From assembly GCA_003105015.1 (NCBI GenBank), contig PQAF01000032.1:124001-188000 (forward strand): DNA of 64,000 nt, read 5' to 3'. Within the stretch, counting starts at the first letter, position 1, and each line of letters begins with the position of its first letter. This stretch comes from Rhodocyclales bacterium (GTDB lineage: Bacteria; Pseudomonadota; Gammaproteobacteria; Burkholderiales; Rhodocyclaceae). The translations under genes were made by a program, and so were the position numbers. Under the pieces are notes generated by a model. The model ran no database searches, had not been told where the DNA came from, and was given only the letters and a program-made list of their open reading frames with translations. Positions 46,131-53,222 of this stretch are shown here, piece by piece.

Positions 46131-47387
46131 TCATTGCTCACGCCGGTAGTAAATACGTCCATGAGCGCCAATCACCGTTGTGATGCGGTGCGCCAGCGCC
46201 AGCACGTTGTCTGCCTCCTGCCAGTGTCGGCGCGGCACCTCGTACCCCATCTGCTGCTCTACCGATGCGCGATCAACCTGCTCCGCACCGTCCCGCAGCA
46301 TCTGCGCCACTGTGGTAACAATCTTCTCGACGTTGGTTGTCTTGTTGGAATTGCGACGAGCGCCCCCGCCTTGTTCCTCGGTTTCGCCTTGCGCGGCTTC
46401 GACCAGTGCGCGGGCGTTTTGGTATCCCCATTCGATGGGCAGGAGACTGACCGCGCACAGCACGCTATCGAGTCCGTCTTGCCGGGTCGCAAGGGTATGG
46501 ATTGGCCGGGTGCTGTAGCTCGCTGCAAAGTCGCCGGTCAGCGTGCTTTTGACGGTGCAGACGACACAGGTATTCGGGGCGCGTTTGTCGTGCATGTGAA
46601 TGAACGCCTGCCGGGGCGAATTGACCCATGCAGTGGAACCGGCCACACCATCCGACAGTTCGTCATGCTTACCCTTGTTCGAGTGCCCGATCAGGCCAAT
46701 CGTTACGTCGTGCTTCTCGCACAGGCCTTGCAGGAACGCGAACAGCCGCTTCACCGCTGCATCACTATTCGGGCTTTCGCTCTTGCCCCATGTGGTAAGC
46801 GCCACCGCCGTATCTAGCACAACGAAGCGCAGCGGGCGCGACGGGTACAGCATCCCCTCGGCCTGCTTCTTCGCCGCAACGATGGCGGCATCGAGGTGTG
46901 CATATACGTCGAAGGTCGAAGCGGTAGCGCGTCCCGATTCGTCTTGCTTCGTTGCCACGGCCTTGAATACCAGCATCGTGCCTTCCGCACCGTCTGCCTT
47001 GATGTGCCTCACCTTGATCCAGTCGGTTAGTTCCTCGGTGCTGATCCACAGGGTAGAGCAGTGATCGCTGATGCGTGCCGCCAGCGTTGCGAGGAAGGAC
47101 GATTTGGCAGTCTGGCCGCGCCCGTAGAAGCCGACAACCTGCCTGCTTGGCAGCCAAGGGTCAATCAAGTATTCGAGTTTCGATGTTGAGCTACTTTGCA
47201 TAGCAACCTCCAGGACGATTTGATCGGGGCTGGCGGTCTGCACATCAACCGGACGGATACCAGCGCGAATCTTGGTGATCTCAAGCTGTGCCTTCTGCCC
47301 TTCGGCAAAGTGCTTCAAGGCTTCTGCGGGGTCTGCCGCTGGTGCGGGTTCGTCTTCCCAGAAACGCGGTTTTTTCGGTGCGTTCAT
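46131..47387 (-). CDS. RepA-like AAA/RecA-fold ATPase (putative replicative helicase)
   Basis: A 418-residue ATPase resembling the hexameric RepA-type helicases of plasmids and islands. The fold region (about 75-300) has GFYGRGQTAKSSFLATLA as the P-loop and RFVVLDTAVALTTWG as Walker B. Motifs FLQGLCEKHDVTIGLIGHSNKGKHDE and GSTAWVNSPRQAF follow, as in AAA_25 proteins. The P-loop is atypical: Ala replaces the Gly before the Lys (GRGQTAKS). The C-terminal ~80 residues may be a winged-helix DNA-binding part. It overlaps the preceding small gene by four bases, and its 3' end borders the octamer array. Confidence 0.82.
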   Translation of the reverse strand: MNAPKKPRFWEDEPAPAADPAEALKHFAEGQKAQLEITKIRAGIRPVDVQTASPDQIVLEVAMQSSSTSKLEYLIDPWLPSRQVVGFYGRGQTAKSSFLATLAARISDHCSTLWISTEELTDWIKVRHIKADGAEGTMLVFKAVATKQDESGRATASTFDVYAHLDAAIVAAKKQAEGMLYPSRPLRFVVLDTAVALTTWGKSESPNSDAAVKRLFAFLQGLCEKHDVTIGLIGHSNKGKHDELSDGVAGSTAWVNSPRQAFIHMHDKRAPNTCVVCTVKSTLTGDFAASYSTRPIHTLATRQDGLDSVLCAVSLLPIEWGYQNARALVEAAQGETEEQGGGARRNSNKTTNVEKIVTTVAQMLRDGAEQVDRASVEQQMGYEVPRRHWQEADNVLALAHRITTVIGAHGRIYYRREQ

Positions 47388-47620
47388 AGCTGCACCCCCC
47401 CGACTGCGGGCGACACACGGGCGGCAGGGGCGACGATCGGCAGTGAGCCGCCGTACTGGTATTGACCACAGGTGCGGGGAGCGCCTGCGCCCAAACTGTC
47501 AAAGCCCTGCGCGGCGAGGTTTCCTAAACTAGCCCCCGTTGGCTCATTCAGGGGGCTGCGTTCCTTAACCGGCAGGGTGTCGTGGCCCTCGCCGGTTTTT
47601 TCTTGGCTGCTGCTTCTCAT
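47384..47620 (-). CDS. Small hypothetical protein upstream of the RepA-like gene
   Basis: A 78-residue, Gly/Ala/Pro-rich protein without a recognised domain. The start at 47620 follows an AAGGA site six bases upstream; the open frame extends to 47689. The stop overlaps the RepA-like start in ATGA, which supports translational coupling and is the main reason to accept it. Confidence 0.55.
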   Translation of the reverse strand: MRSSSQEKTGEGHDTLPVKERSPLNEPTGASLGNLAAQGFDSLGAGAPRTCGQYQYGGSLPIVAPAARVSPAVGGVQL

Positions 47621-47734
47621 GATTTTTCCTTGTTCCTTACGCTGGGCTTTTGCGTGCCGTACTGGCTCGCGCAAGTCCTGTGGCTGCATTGGGTTTGATC
47701 GTTCAAGGCCAACGTTTTGGATGTACGATGGTCT

Positions 47735-47983
47735 TTAAGCGGTCGCATGGGCCATGCTGCGGCTCGGCAGCGGGTACTGGCTCGTATTGGTGCAGGTGCG
47801 CTCTGCCAGCCACGCCTCAAGGACGGATTCGCGGTAGCGAATGGGCGAGCGCAAGGAATGCGGATTGATCTTGATGAACTCGGGGCCGGTGCCGTAGGTG
47901 CGCCAGCGTTCGAGGGTGTTGGGTTTCACGCCGATACGTTCGGCGGCTTCGGCAGTCGTAAGCAGCTTGGATGCTGTGGTCAT
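47735..47983 (-). CDS. AlpA/excisionase-type helix-turn-helix protein
   Basis: An 82-residue protein with a MerR-like winged helix: LLTTAEAAERIGVKPNTLERWRTYGTGPEFIKI (about 7-39), followed by IRYRESVLEAWLAERT. Proteins of this type control excision or integrase expression in P4-like islands and phage satellites. It lies between the RepA-like gene and the integrase, as expected for a directionality factor. Confidence 0.8.
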   Translation of the reverse strand: MTTASKLLTTAEAAERIGVKPNTLERWRTYGTGPEFIKINPHSLRSPIRYRESVLEAWLAERTCTNTSQYPLPSRSMAHATA

Positions 47984-48042
47984 TTTGGCAAGGCTCCAGA
48001 ACTAGCTCGTCTGGATGCGCTGCCGAAGACGTATTACGGCGT

Positions 48043-48198
48043 GCCGGTTTTCAACCGGCCCAAGGGTGTTGCACCCTTGAGGCTGTCGGGTACAGCGCGG
48101 AGACTTGTGAGTAACTGCGCTGCACTTGCAACAACTTTACTGGCCTAAGTTTGATGGTGCAATTTGACGCACGTTACTGTCATCAAACTATGCAGGCC
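48043..48198. repeat. Three inverted repeats between the AlpA-like gene and the integrase
   Basis: GCCGGTT-TTC-AACCGGC at 48043-48059 is followed by CAAGGGTG-TTG-CACCCTTG at 48061-48079. A longer interrupted repeat follows: GGCCT/AGTTTGATG at 48142-48156 with CATCAAACT/AGGCC at 48181-48198. The 288-base gap 47984-48271 has no convincing gene. The first two may be terminators or small-RNA hairpins; the third looks like an operator. Confidence 0.6.
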
Positions 48199-48271
48199 GT
48201 TTGCAGGGCGAACTCTATGCCTCTGTCTGCGCGACCGCAAATCGGGCGAATTAGCTATCTCATCAGTGTGG

Positions 48272-49531
48272 TTATTCCACCAGCTCCGCCTCGGGCTGCG
48301 CTGCCTCGGCTTGGGTCTTAGCGGCCACAGCCTGCGCTTCGATCCAGTCGGCTATGCGCTGCGCCTCCGGTAGCAGGTATTGAAGCTGTTGCGTTTCGAG
48401 ATAGTGGCGCTCGGTCACGGTCTTGGGGACGTGGTTTGTCAGTAGCTCCACCTTGAACAAGTCAATGCCGCAGTTGGCGATGCCAATCGTGGTCATCGTT
48501 CGCCGAAGGTCGTGCGGCGACAAGTGCAGCCCGGCAACCTCGCTGACCTTGTTCATGGTGTCGCGGGGGTCGCGGATATGGCCTGCCTTGCCCCAACTGG
48601 TGAAAACGAAGTCGCTACCCTTGACGCGCTGGCGGGTCTTGAGCAGTTCGACCGCTTGCGACGACAGCGGGAGCCAGACAGGGTTACGATTCTTCGGGTC
48701 GGGTATGTGCCACCACGCTTCGTCCAGATTCACCCTGTCCCACGTGAGCGCGGACGCCTCGCCAATGCGTGCGCCGGTCAGCAGCAGGAACATGACCAGA
48801 TCAATGCTGGCTAGGGTGTCGCGGTTGTAGGCGACCTCGCGCCACTGCTGAAGTGCTGACCACACCGCGCCAACCTTGCTGTCCGGTATGCGGGTCGTCT
48901 TGGCCTTGATCGGTGCCCATTTCTTGTGAAGCACCTCAACAGGGTTGTCCTTGATGATCGCCGTACCGTCCGGCCTGCGGTATTCCCGAATCGCGTAGTT
49001 GAACAGGGCGCGAAGCACGCTGAAACCCTGATTGGCTTGAGCTGGTGCGGGGCCGTCGCCTCGCAGACCGTGATTCTTAATCTCGTTGAACCGCTTTGTG
49101 ACCGCCTCGCGGGTGATGCTCGTCATGGGCTTCTTGAGCCAAGCCTCGAAGGTTGTGGTCACATGGCGCTCGATCTCGCCCTTGCTGCTTTCCTTGAGTG
49201 GGCGGTCGCGCTTGTAGGCGTCTGCTACGTCGCGCAGCGTTACCGCTTCGGCAGCACGCTCCTTGGCAACGGTTCGCGGGTCAATGCCCTGCCTCATGCT
49301 CCGCAGGTGTTCGCGTCCAACCTCGCGGGCTTGGTCGGCAGTGAAGACCCCATGCGCCCCGATGGTGATGCGTGCCTCCTTGCCATTGACGCGCCCTTGG
49401 ACGATGTAGGTGCGCTTCCCGTCCTTGGTGACACGCAAGCCGAACCCTCGGTCTTGCTCGTCCCAATGAAGGTCATACCCGCTTGCCGGGGGCGTGATTT
49501 TGTCGATGTAGGTCTTTGTGAGCTTCGCCAT
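48272..49531 (-). CDS. Tyrosine integrase of element I (P4-like)
   Basis: A 419-residue site-specific recombinase. The N-terminal DUF4102/arm-binding domain (about 1-90; DLHWDEQDRGFGLRVTKDGKRTYIVQ) marks the P4-like integrase group. The catalytic residues are all present: Arg255 (LTGARIGEAS), His340-x-x-Arg343 (SPHDLRR), His367 (TNHVP) and Tyr377 (RHYLE). The gene lies next to the right junction, with its 5' end toward the tRNA 3' half. It would cut the 7-base anticodon-loop core shared by both junctions. Confidence 0.95.
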   Translation of the reverse strand: MAKLTKTYIDKITPPASGYDLHWDEQDRGFGLRVTKDGKRTYIVQGRVNGKEARITIGAHGVFTADQAREVGREHLRSMRQGIDPRTVAKERAAEAVTLRDVADAYKRDRPLKESSKGEIERHVTTTFEAWLKKPMTSITREAVTKRFNEIKNHGLRGDGPAPAQANQGFSVLRALFNYAIREYRRPDGTAIIKDNPVEVLHKKWAPIKAKTTRIPDSKVGAVWSALQQWREVAYNRDTLASIDLVMFLLLTGARIGEASALTWDRVNLDEAWWHIPDPKNRNPVWLPLSSQAVELLKTRQRVKGSDFVFTSWGKAGHIRDPRDTMNKVSEVAGLHLSPHDLRRTMTTIGIANCGIDLFKVELLTNHVPKTVTERHYLETQQLQYLLPEAQRIADWIEAQAVAAKTQAEAAQPEAELVE

Positions 49532-49698
49532 TTTTGTTCTCCGGAAGGTGCGGTAAGTACCGCGTAAGCAGCTCCGGTAAAGTTATGACAAGCTACACAA
49601 AATGTAAATCCGGCGCAAATGCTTGTTTTCATGGAACTCGTAAAACTTACGCAAGAGGCGCACAGTAGCGTAAAATCAGCCTACGAGTTACTTGAAAA
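49532..49698. repeat. Right end of element I: integrase promoter region, arm-like repeats and right core site
   Basis: It contains GGTAAGT at 49552, GTAAGC at 49564 and GGTAAAG at 49576, related to the left-end GTAAGC repeats. An inverted CTTACGC follows at about 49646. The segment ends with CCTAC (49681-49685), six bases, and the core CTTGAAA (49692-49698). The integrase promoter must lie here but no clear hexamers were identified. Confidence 0.6.
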
Positions 49699-49749
49699 CC
49701 GGCGTGCCCGCAAGGGCACCGTGAGTTCGAATCTCACACCTTCCGCCAT
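49699..49749 (+). pseudogene. 3' half of the interrupted host tRNA-Ser(UGA) gene
   Basis: 51 bases with the anticodon-stem 3' strand ACCGG, the variable arm GTGCCC-GCAA-GGGCAC, T-arm GTGAGTTCGAATCTCAC, acceptor 3' strand ACCTTCC and CCA. The acceptor strand is the exact complement of GGAAGGT at 40963, and ACCGG pairs with CCGGT at 40990-40994. Without a 5' half this copy cannot give a tRNA. Confidence 0.93.
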
Positions 49750-50207
49750 CAGTCCTGCCCGGCCTCCCCCCGCAGGGCATCCGCCCAGCAGTTGGGTGTC
49801 TCGTAGAGCCGCACTTGTTCCAGGCGCAAGTGGTTGCCGTAAGTATCGCGGTACACCCGGTCGAGTAGGCGGAATGCCTCGGCGGCCAGATTCTCGGCCG
49901 TGGGCACCACCTCCAGCACCACGGTCTTGTGCCCCGGCAGGCTTTCGAGGAAACTCATCAGGGCAGAGTCGCCACGCCAGACAAGAAAAGCGTGGTCCCA
50001 GGCATCGACCAGGTTTTGCCTGGCCAGGGTCTTGATGTCGGAAAAATCCATCACCATGCCATTCAGGGGCGATCCCGCCTGGCGGATAATGTCGCCCAGC
50101 AGCGTGATTTCGATGGCGTAGCGATGGCCGTGCAGGTGGCGGCACTGGCTCTGATGGTCGGGTATGCGGTGGCCGGAATCGAATTCGAGGCGGCGGGTAA
50201 TGCGCAT
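49749..50207 (-). CDS. queD: 6-carboxytetrahydropterin synthase QueD family
   Basis: A 152-residue enzyme of the PTPS fold acting in queuosine/7-deazaguanine synthesis, converting dihydroneopterin triphosphate to carboxytetrahydropterin. Zinc ligands lie in FDSGHRI and CRHLHGHRY, the catalytic Cys is the one in QSQCRHLHGH, and the Asp-His pair is in WDHAFLV. PTAENLAAEAF is a family motif. Length fits. The stop codon touches the last base of the displaced tRNA 3' half. Confidence 0.9.
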   Translation of the reverse strand: MRITRRLEFDSGHRIPDHQSQCRHLHGHRYAIEITLLGDIIRQAGSPLNGMVMDFSDIKTLARQNLVDAWDHAFLVWRGDSALMSFLESLPGHKTVVLEVVPTAENLAAEAFRLLDRVYRDTYGNHLRLEQVRLYETPNCWADALRGEAGQD

Positions 50208-50257
50208 GGTGCCTCAGGAAAATTGTCGAAAGCAGGCGTGAATTATAACACCCGTCC

Positions 50258-51127
50258 ATGGGGCAATCGGAGATGAGCGGAGAGGCAAGGCAACTCGAAG
50301 TGGCAGACCACAGCCGGGATAGCGCCGGGCTGACCTATGTCTACCCCGTTGTTTCGCGCCGTGCCGGCGGTGTGTCGGTCGGCATCAACCTGAACCCCAA
50401 CAATGCCTGTAACTGGCGTTGCATCTACTGCCAGGTGCCCGATCTCAGGCGCGGCTCGGCGCCGCCGATTGAACTGGCGCAACTGGAGCGCGAATTGCGC
50501 GGCTTCATCGATGTCTTGCTGCATGGAGATTTCATGCGCATGCGCGTTCCCGAGGGGATGCGGCAAATCGTCGATATCGCCTTCTCAGGCAACGGCGAAC
50601 CGACCTCGGCGAAAGAATTTCCCCTCGCGATCGAGTTGGCCGGCAGGGTGCGACGGGAAGCCGGGCTCGAGGGCACAGTGGCACTTCGCCTCATCACCAA
50701 CGGCAGCCTGGTGGGCCGCAGTCGGGTACAGGATGGCTTGCGCCGGCTCGGGGAATTGGGCGGGGAGGCCTGGTTCAAGGTCGATGCGGGAACCGCTGAC
50801 GGGTATAGCCGCATCAACAATGTGGAATTGTCGCCGGTATCGGTAGCGCGCAACCTGCATTCTTGCGCGACGTTGTGTACGACCTGGGTGCAAACCTGCG
50901 CATTTGCCTTCGACGGCGAGGGTCCGACGGAGGAAGAAGTGTCGGCGTATCTCGATGTGCTCAAGCTGGCCGGCATCGAGAAGCTGGCCGGGGTACACCT
51001 CTACGGGCTGGCGCGTCCATCGACACAACCGGAAGCGAGCCGGCTTTCACGTCTGCCGGAAGAAAAAATGGAGGCGATAGCCGGCCGCTTGCGAGCGATG
51101 GGGCTGAGCGTACGCATCAGCCCCTGA
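50258..51127 (+). CDS. Radical SAM domain protein
   Basis: A 289-residue radical SAM enzyme with the 4Fe-4S motif CNWRCIYC (about 49-56), preceded by GINLNPNNA. The GNGEPT motif (about 111-116) is the expected SAM-binding GGE-like element, and VDAGTADGYSRIN follows. The rest matches uncharacterised radical SAM proteins often annotated as wybutosine-like. Proximity to queD suggests tRNA or pterin modification, but this is a guess. ATG 50273 (MSGEARQ) is an alternative start; neither has a convincing ribosome site. Confidence 0.85.
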   Translation: MGQSEMSGEARQLEVADHSRDSAGLTYVYPVVSRRAGGVSVGINLNPNNACNWRCIYCQVPDLRRGSAPPIELAQLERELRGFIDVLLHGDFMRMRVPEGMRQIVDIAFSGNGEPTSAKEFPLAIELAGRVRREAGLEGTVALRLITNGSLVGRSRVQDGLRRLGELGGEAWFKVDAGTADGYSRINNVELSPVSVARNLHSCATLCTTWVQTCAFAFDGEGPTEEEVSAYLDVLKLAGIEKLAGVHLYGLARPSTQPEASRLSRLPEEKMEAIAGRLRAMGLSVRISP

Positions 51128-51135
51128 GGGATTCC

Positions 51136-51429
51136 TCAACTGCCCTTTCTGGGCTTGGCCTTGGCGGCCTTTTTCAGGGATCTGAACAGTTCCGGGTCAC
51201 TGGTTTTCAGGTATTCCACCACTTCCCAGTCGTCGCGCTTGATCTTGCTGATGTCGATCTGTTCGACATGCACCAGCCTGAGCAGTTGCTGCACCGGGCG
51301 GGGCATGTTACGACCGCTTTCGTAGCGGGAACCGCCGCTCTGGGTGACGCCGACCTTGGACCAGAACTGTTGCTGGTTGAGCCCCAGCTTGCGCCGGATT
51401 TCGCGTGCGTCGATAGTTTCGGTTTTCAT
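51136..51429 (-). CDS. XRE-type helix-turn-helix protein
   Basis: A 97-residue DNA-binding protein. A Cro/C1-type HTH lies at about 9-60: AREIRRKLGLNQQQFWSKVGVTQSGGSRYESGRNMPRPVQQLLRL. A charged C-terminus (IKRDDWEVVEYLKTSDPELFRSLKKAAKAKPRKG) follows. Small HTH proteins of this shape are common chromosomal genes in betaproteobacteria. An AT-rich promoter region precedes it. Confidence 0.85.
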   Translation of the reverse strand: MKTETIDAREIRRKLGLNQQQFWSKVGVTQSGGSRYESGRNMPRPVQQLLRLVHVEQIDISKIKRDDWEVVEYLKTSDPELFRSLKKAAKAKPRKGS

Positions 51430-51674
51430 ATTTATGCCGTCCTTTAGAACTTAAATTCAAATAAATATTAAATATTTGCCGAGCCAAGCAAGCTATTACC
51501 TTAGTTATAGCAGTTCAAGTATAGGCAATATTCTATCTACATACAAGCTTGGCATATCCGCCATTTCAGAATGGGTTTTTCAATTTCGGCCCGATAATCG
51601 GACGGAGCTACGCCTGGGCGCCAAAATCGGGTAAAATCCGCCGTTTTTCAACGCACTAGAAGAAACAGCAGCTC
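51430..51674. promoter_or_regulatory. AT-rich divergent promoter region, HTH gene and lysC
   Basis: 245 non-coding bases. The part 51445-51560 is markedly AT-rich, with partial palindromes such as AATAAATATT, as expected for an HTH autoregulation site. TAAAAT at 51632-51637 is a possible -10 for lysC. No lysine riboswitch was recognised. Confidence 0.45.
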
Positions 51675-52913
51675 ATGGCACTCATTGTTCAGAAGTACGG
51701 TGGCACCTCGGTCGGCTCGCCCGAGCGGATCAAGAATGTCGCCCGCCGCGTCGCCAGCTGGCAGGCGAAGGGGCATCAGGTTGTGGTGGTGGTTTCAGCC
51801 ATGAGCGGCGAGACCAATCGCTTGATCACCCTGGCGAAGGAAGTCCAGTCGAATCCGGATTCCCGCGAACTGGACGTCATCGCCTCAACCGGCGAGCAGG
51901 TGACGATCGGCCTGCTGTCGATGGCGCTGATGGGTATCGGCGTCAAGGCGCGGAGCTATACCGGCGGCCAGGTGCGCATCCTGACCGACAGCGCCTTTAC
52001 CAAGGCGCGCATCGTCAGCATCGACGAGAGCAACGTCAAGCGCGACCTCGACAGTGGATTCGTGGTGGTCGTGGCGGGTTTTCAGGGCGTTGACGAAAAC
52101 GGCAACATCACCACGCTGGGGCGCGGCGGTTCCGACACTTCGGCGGTGGCCATCGCCGCCGCGCTGAAGGCGGACGAGTGCCAGATCTATACCGACGTGG
52201 ATGGCGTTTACACGACCGATCCGCGCATCGTGCCGGAAGCGCGCCGCCTGGAGACCGTCACCTTCGAGGAGATGCTGGAGATGGCCAGCCTGGGCTCCAA
52301 GGTGCTGCAGATCCGCTCGGTCGAATTCGCCGGCAAGTACAAGGTCAAGCTGCGCGTGCTCTCCAGCCTGGAAGAACTGGGTCAGGAGGGCCCGGGCACG
52401 CTCATCACATTCGAGGAAGACAACATGATGGAACAACCGACCATTTCCGGCATCGCCTTCAATCGGGACGAAGCCAAGCTTACTGTCCTCGGTGTGCCGG
52501 ACCGCCCCGGCATCGCCTACCAGATCCTCGGCCCGGTGGCCGAATCCAACATCGACGTCGACATGATCATCCAGAACGTCGGCCACGACGGCTCGACCGA
52601 CTTCTCGTTCACGGTGCCGCGCGGCGAGTTTGCCAAGGCGACGACCATCCTCGAACAGGTCAAGGGCCATATCGGCGCGCGGCAGATCACCGGCGACAAC
52701 AAGATCGCCAAGGTATCCGTCGTCGGCGTCGGCATGCGCTCCCACGTAGGCATCGCCAGCAAGATGTTCCGCACCCTGGCCGAGGAGGGCATCAACATCC
52801 AGATGATTTCCACCTCGGAGATCAAGATCTCGGTGGTGATCGACGAGAAGTATCTGGAACTGGCCGTGCGCGTGCTGCACAAGGCGTTCGAGCTCGATCA
52901 GGTGCCAGCCTAA
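51675..52913 (+). CDS. lysC: Aspartate kinase (lysine-sensitive type, ACT domains)
   Basis: A 412-residue enzyme phosphorylating aspartate, the first step to lysine, threonine, methionine and diaminopimelate. The kinase domain opens with QKYGGTSVG and holds [13 protein letters not shown] and [18 protein letters not shown]. Two ACT domains (about 265-340 and 345-405) mediate feedback. Length and form match the single-chain aspartokinase alpha/beta type of betaproteobacteria. tRNA-Ser(GCU) and tRNA-Arg follow. Confidence 0.96.
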   Translation: MALIVQKYGGTSVGSPERIKNVARRVASWQAKGHQVVVVVSAMSGETNRLITLAKEVQSNPDSRELDVIASTGEQVTIGLLSMALMGIGVKARSYTGGQVRILTDSAFTKARIVSIDESNVKRDLDSGFVVVVAGFQGVDENGNITTLGRGGSDTSAVAIAAALKADECQIYTDVDGVYTTDPRIVPEARRLETVTFEEMLEMASLGSKVLQIRSVEFAGKYKVKLRVLSSLEELGQEGPGTLITFEEDNMMEQPTISGIAFNRDEAKLTVLGVPDRPGIAYQILGPVAESNIDVDMIIQNVGHDGSTDFSFTVPRGEFAKATTILEQVKGHIGARQITGDNKIAKVSVVGVGMRSHVGIASKMFRTLAEEGINIQMISTSEIKISVVIDEKYLELAVRVLHKAFELDQVPA

Positions 52914-52989
52914 CGGTTTGACCGGGCAGGGCGAAAGCGGTAATATCGCCAGCCTTTTTGGTGCCGGTGCAGTCGCTGCGCGGGCTCCT

Positions 52990-53083
52990 GGAGAGATGGC
53001 CGAGTGGTCGAAGGCGCTCCCCTGCTAAGGGAGTATGCGGGCTTAAACCTGCATCGAGGGTTCGAATCCCTCTCTCTCCGCCA
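52990..53083 (+). tRNA. tRNA-Ser (anticodon GCU)
   Basis: A 94-nt type II tRNA. Acceptor GGAGAGA pairs with TCTCTCC, the anticodon loop is CTGCTAA (GCT), the long variable arm is GTATGCGGGCTTAAACCTGCATC, and CCA is encoded. Confidence 0.94.
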
Positions 53084-53106
53084 CAGTTTGATATAATTCG
53101 CTTCAC

Positions 53107-53183
53107 GCGCCCGTAGCTCAGCTGGATAGAGTACTTGGCTACGAACCAAGGGGTCAGGAGTTCGAATCTCTTCGGGCGCGCCA
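53107..53183 (+). tRNA. tRNA-Arg (anticodon ACG), attL of element II
   Basis: Acceptor GCGCCCG pairs with CGGGCGC, the anticodon loop is CTACGAA (ACG), and CCA is encoded. The gene is intact. Its 3' part (53139-53183) is repeated exactly at 56428-56472. TATAAT at 53092-53097 lies 9 bases before the 5' end and is a likely -10. Confidence 0.95.
53139..53183 (+). repeat. attL: 45-bp direct repeat copy inside tRNA-Arg
   Basis: A 45-base identity with 56428-56472, from the anticodon loop to the CCA of tRNA-Arg. The bases on either side differ between the two copies, so the repeat limits are exact. This is the classic footprint of tyrosine-integrase insertion that keeps the tRNA whole. Confidence 0.93.
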
Positions 53184-53191
53184 GTTACATC

Positions 53192-53217
53192 AAGGGGTTG
53201 GCTTAGGCCAGCCCCTT
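53192..53217 (+). terminator. Terminator behind tRNA-Arg, supplied by element II
   Basis: AAGGGGTTGGC (53192-53202) pairs with GCCAGCCCCTT (53207-53217, one G-U) around TTAG, followed by T residues. The original downstream terminator remains at the other end (56481-56506). Confidence 0.82.
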
Positions 53218-53222
53218 TTCAT

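Larger units (their letters stand above)
41002..49698. mobile_element. Element I: island integrated in the anticodon loop of tRNA-Ser(UGA), carrying a replacement tRNA
   Basis: About 8.7 kb between the two halves of a tRNA-Ser gene. Both junctions contain CTTGAAA (40995-41001 and 49692-49698). Rejoining the element ends gives a symmetric site: CCTAC, six bases, CTTGAAA, six bases, GTAGG. Contents are a complete tRNA-Ser(UGA), integrase, AlpA-like protein, RepA-like ATPase, an octamer-repeat origin candidate, a five-gene operon with a TerS-like protein, an RHH-YfbU fusion and several unknowns. No capsid, tail, relaxase or mating-pair genes were seen. A phage satellite or mobilizable island is most likely, and the class is inferred rather than proven. 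Confidence 0.9.

Noticed and set aside
45833..46171. 112-residue frame across the octamer repeat array
   Set aside because: Its sequence is largely translated repeat DNA, it overlaps the RepA-like gene end and has no ribosome site.
51430..51674. Lysine riboswitch before lysC
   Set aside because: The AT-rich stretch does not show the long conserved lysine-aptamer elements, and betaproteobacterial aspartokinases are usually controlled by their ACT domains.
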